Below are positions 33,025-33,508 of a DNA stretch of 33,508 nucleotides, in pieces. The first letter of the stretch is position 1. Each line of letters begins with the position of its first letter. The stretch is from Candidatus Kapaibacterium sp. (GTDB lineage Bacteria > Bacteroidota > Ignavibacteria > Kapaibacteriales > WFXC01). Below the pieces are notes generated by a model. The model made no database searches. It had not been told where the DNA came from and was given only the letters and a program-made list of their open reading frames with translations. The DNA lies in NCBI GenBank assembly GCA_015490805.1, contig WFXC01000026.1, positions 1 through 33,508 of the forward strand, in the 5' to 3' direction. The translations under genes and the position numbers were made by a program.

Positions 33025-33250
33025 TTGCCGGGGAGCGCACGCTTCAGCAAGCATCGTCTCACCCTCACCCTCTCCGCAGGGAGAGGGGATTTTTGCACCG
33101 GTAGGAACGACCTGCTGGATCGCCCATCGGGCGAAGCACCGCTTCACCCCTCCATATCGTGCCGGGAACACACACTTCAGTGGGCATTTACCGGGAACAC
33201 ACCCCCTAGGGTGTACTTTCTCTACCGACGAAAGTCGGCGCTCCTGACCA
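33025..33250. repeat. Cluster of short hairpin repeat units (array 2)
   Basis: Units seen: GGAGCGCACGCTTCAGC...GCATC (33032-33055), a sequence match to 9959-9982 of array 1; CCCTCTCC-GCAG-GGAGAGGG (33068-33087) followed by ATTTTT; TCGCCC/GGGCGA (33120-33134); GAAGC/GCTTC (33133-33145); GGAACACACACTTCAGTGGGCATT (33165-33188, written here in its two parts GGAACACACACTTC and AGTGGGCATT); ACACCC-CCTA-GGGTGT (33199-33214); CCGAC-GAAA-GTCGG (33225-33238). CCGGGAACACAC occurs twice (33163, 33192). Stems vary, while loops (TTCA, CCTA, GAAA) and 3' flanks recur. Confidence 0.65.
33068..33094 (+). terminator. Strong hairpin followed by T-run, within repeat array 2
   Basis: An eight-base-pair GC-rich stem CCCTCTCC (33068-33075) / GGAGAGGG (33080-33087) with loop GCAG is followed by five T's on the plus strand (33090-33094). 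This is the form of an intrinsic terminator reading plus-ward, but both flanking genes read minus-ward and no plus-strand gene ends here. The CCCTCACCCTCTCC...GGAGAGGG pattern is a widespread intergenic repeat in many genomes, so it may be a repeat unit rather than a working terminator. Confidence 0.45.
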
Positions 33251-33299
33251 CACTACGAACACACAGATTTGCCTCGACGGTCAGGTGACGCCTTCCTCC

Positions 33300-33508
33300 C
33301 TACTTCACCACCCACACCGGCACCACCTGCTCATATCGACCGCTCCGCAAACGCACAAAATGTAACCCGCTGCTTAGCCCCTCCGTTCCAAGACGTACTT
33401 CTCTCCACCCCGCTTCCTGCTGCCCTTTCGCTATCACTGTTTCCTTTCGTCCATAGCTGTCGTACAGCACCACCTCCACCGCTCCACTGAGCCCAATCCC
33501 GTACCGCA
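33300..33508 (-). CDS. C-terminal fragment of a T9SS cargo protein, 5' end outside window
   Basis: A minus-strand frame enters from the right edge and ends at TAG 33300-33302. It encodes 68 complete residues: RYGIGLSGAVEVVLYDSYGR, KETVIAKGQQEAGWREVRLG, TEGLSSGLHFVRLRSGRYEQ, VVPVWVVK. This is the second half of a T9SS type A sorting domain: the strand VEVVLYDSYGR, then GLSSGLHFVRLRSG, and a short basic end. It ends in VWVVK, close to the FWVVK end of the cargo encoded at 1748-5956. The rest of the protein cannot be seen. The downstream DNA is repeat array 2. Confidence 0.85.
   Translation of the reverse strand, partial: RYGIGLSGAVEVVLYDSYGRKETVIAKGQQEAGWREVRLGTEGLSSGLHFVRLRSGRYEQVVPVWVVK

Larger units (their letters stand above)
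32874..33299. other. 426-base gene-free region with hairpin repeats
   Basis: It lies between the start of the barrel/OmpA gene and the stop of the T9SS cargo at the right edge. 32874-33024 is the probable promoter region of the barrel gene, with only a weak candidate (TAAAATTTG on the minus strand at 32956-32964). 33025-33250 contains hairpin repeats related to those at 9782-10057. I see nothing in 33251-33299. Confidence 0.65.

Noticed and set aside
33025-33288. Plus-strand frames in the right-hand intergenic region
   Set aside because: They follow the hairpin repeats of array 2 and resemble nothing.
1-33508. Mobile elements or phage genes
   Set aside because: No transposase, integrase, or terminal inverted repeat was recognised in any frame.

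Overview
The window looks like chromosomal DNA of a Gram-negative bacterium from the Bacteroidota/Chlorobiota side of the tree. My best guess is a Chlorobi-Ignavibacteria-Kapabacteria type lineage, but that placement is inference. The reasons are: (i) at least four large secreted proteins end in a type IX secretion (T9SS, Por) C-terminal sorting domain; (ii) these proteins are built from Asp-box (BNR) propellers, WD40-like propellers and ASPM-SPD2-Hydin 'choice-of-anchor D' Ig modules; (iii) several start sites are preceded by the Bacteroidota -7 promoter type TAnnTTTG; (iv) lnt and kdsC imply an outer membrane with lipoproteins and Kdo-type LPS; (v) dxs implies the MEP isoprenoid route.

Layout. 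1-5956 (minus strand): two consecutive genes for secreted surface proteins, an IgGFc-binding-domain protein running off the left edge and a 1402-residue Asp-box/anchor-D T9SS cargo. 6200-9647 (plus): dxs, a tRNA-Lys(UUU) five bases after its stop, and a membrane protein with an N-terminal helix-turn-helix-like domain. 9648-10057: a gene-free stretch filled with small hairpin repeats. 10058-13513 (minus): a 1151-residue Asp-box propeller T9SS cargo. 13811-15958 (plus): a cytoplasmic TPR histidine kinase. 15936-19879 (minus): a tight operon kdsC-ytxH-ytxH-eamA-lnt. 19899-24987 (plus): a second tight operon, M28 peptidase-prmA-ppx/gppA-outer-membrane barrel-RsbW-like kinase, closed by a strong terminator. 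25047-26938 (minus): a lipoprotein operon of a FN3-like lipoprotein and two paralogous exported proteins. 27157-32873 (minus): an outer-membrane barrel/OmpA-like protein followed by a 1269-residue WD40/anchor-D T9SS cargo. 32874-33299: a second patch of hairpin repeats. 33300-33508 (minus): the last 68 codons of another T9SS cargo.

How it fits together. Much of the coding capacity is devoted to the cell envelope: proteins exported through the Sec pathway and T9SS, lipoproteins matured by Lnt, LPS Kdo synthesis, and outer-membrane barrels. Housekeeping genes (dxs, prmA, ppx, tRNA-Lys) lie between these blocks. Two regulators (TPR kinase, RsbW-like ATPase) are present without their partners.

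The most unusual non-coding signal is a family of roughly 20-30 bp hairpin units. Their stems differ in sequence while the loop and 3' flank are retained. They occur as two clusters, at 9782-10057 and 33025-33250. No IS element, phage gene, CRISPR array or replication origin was seen.
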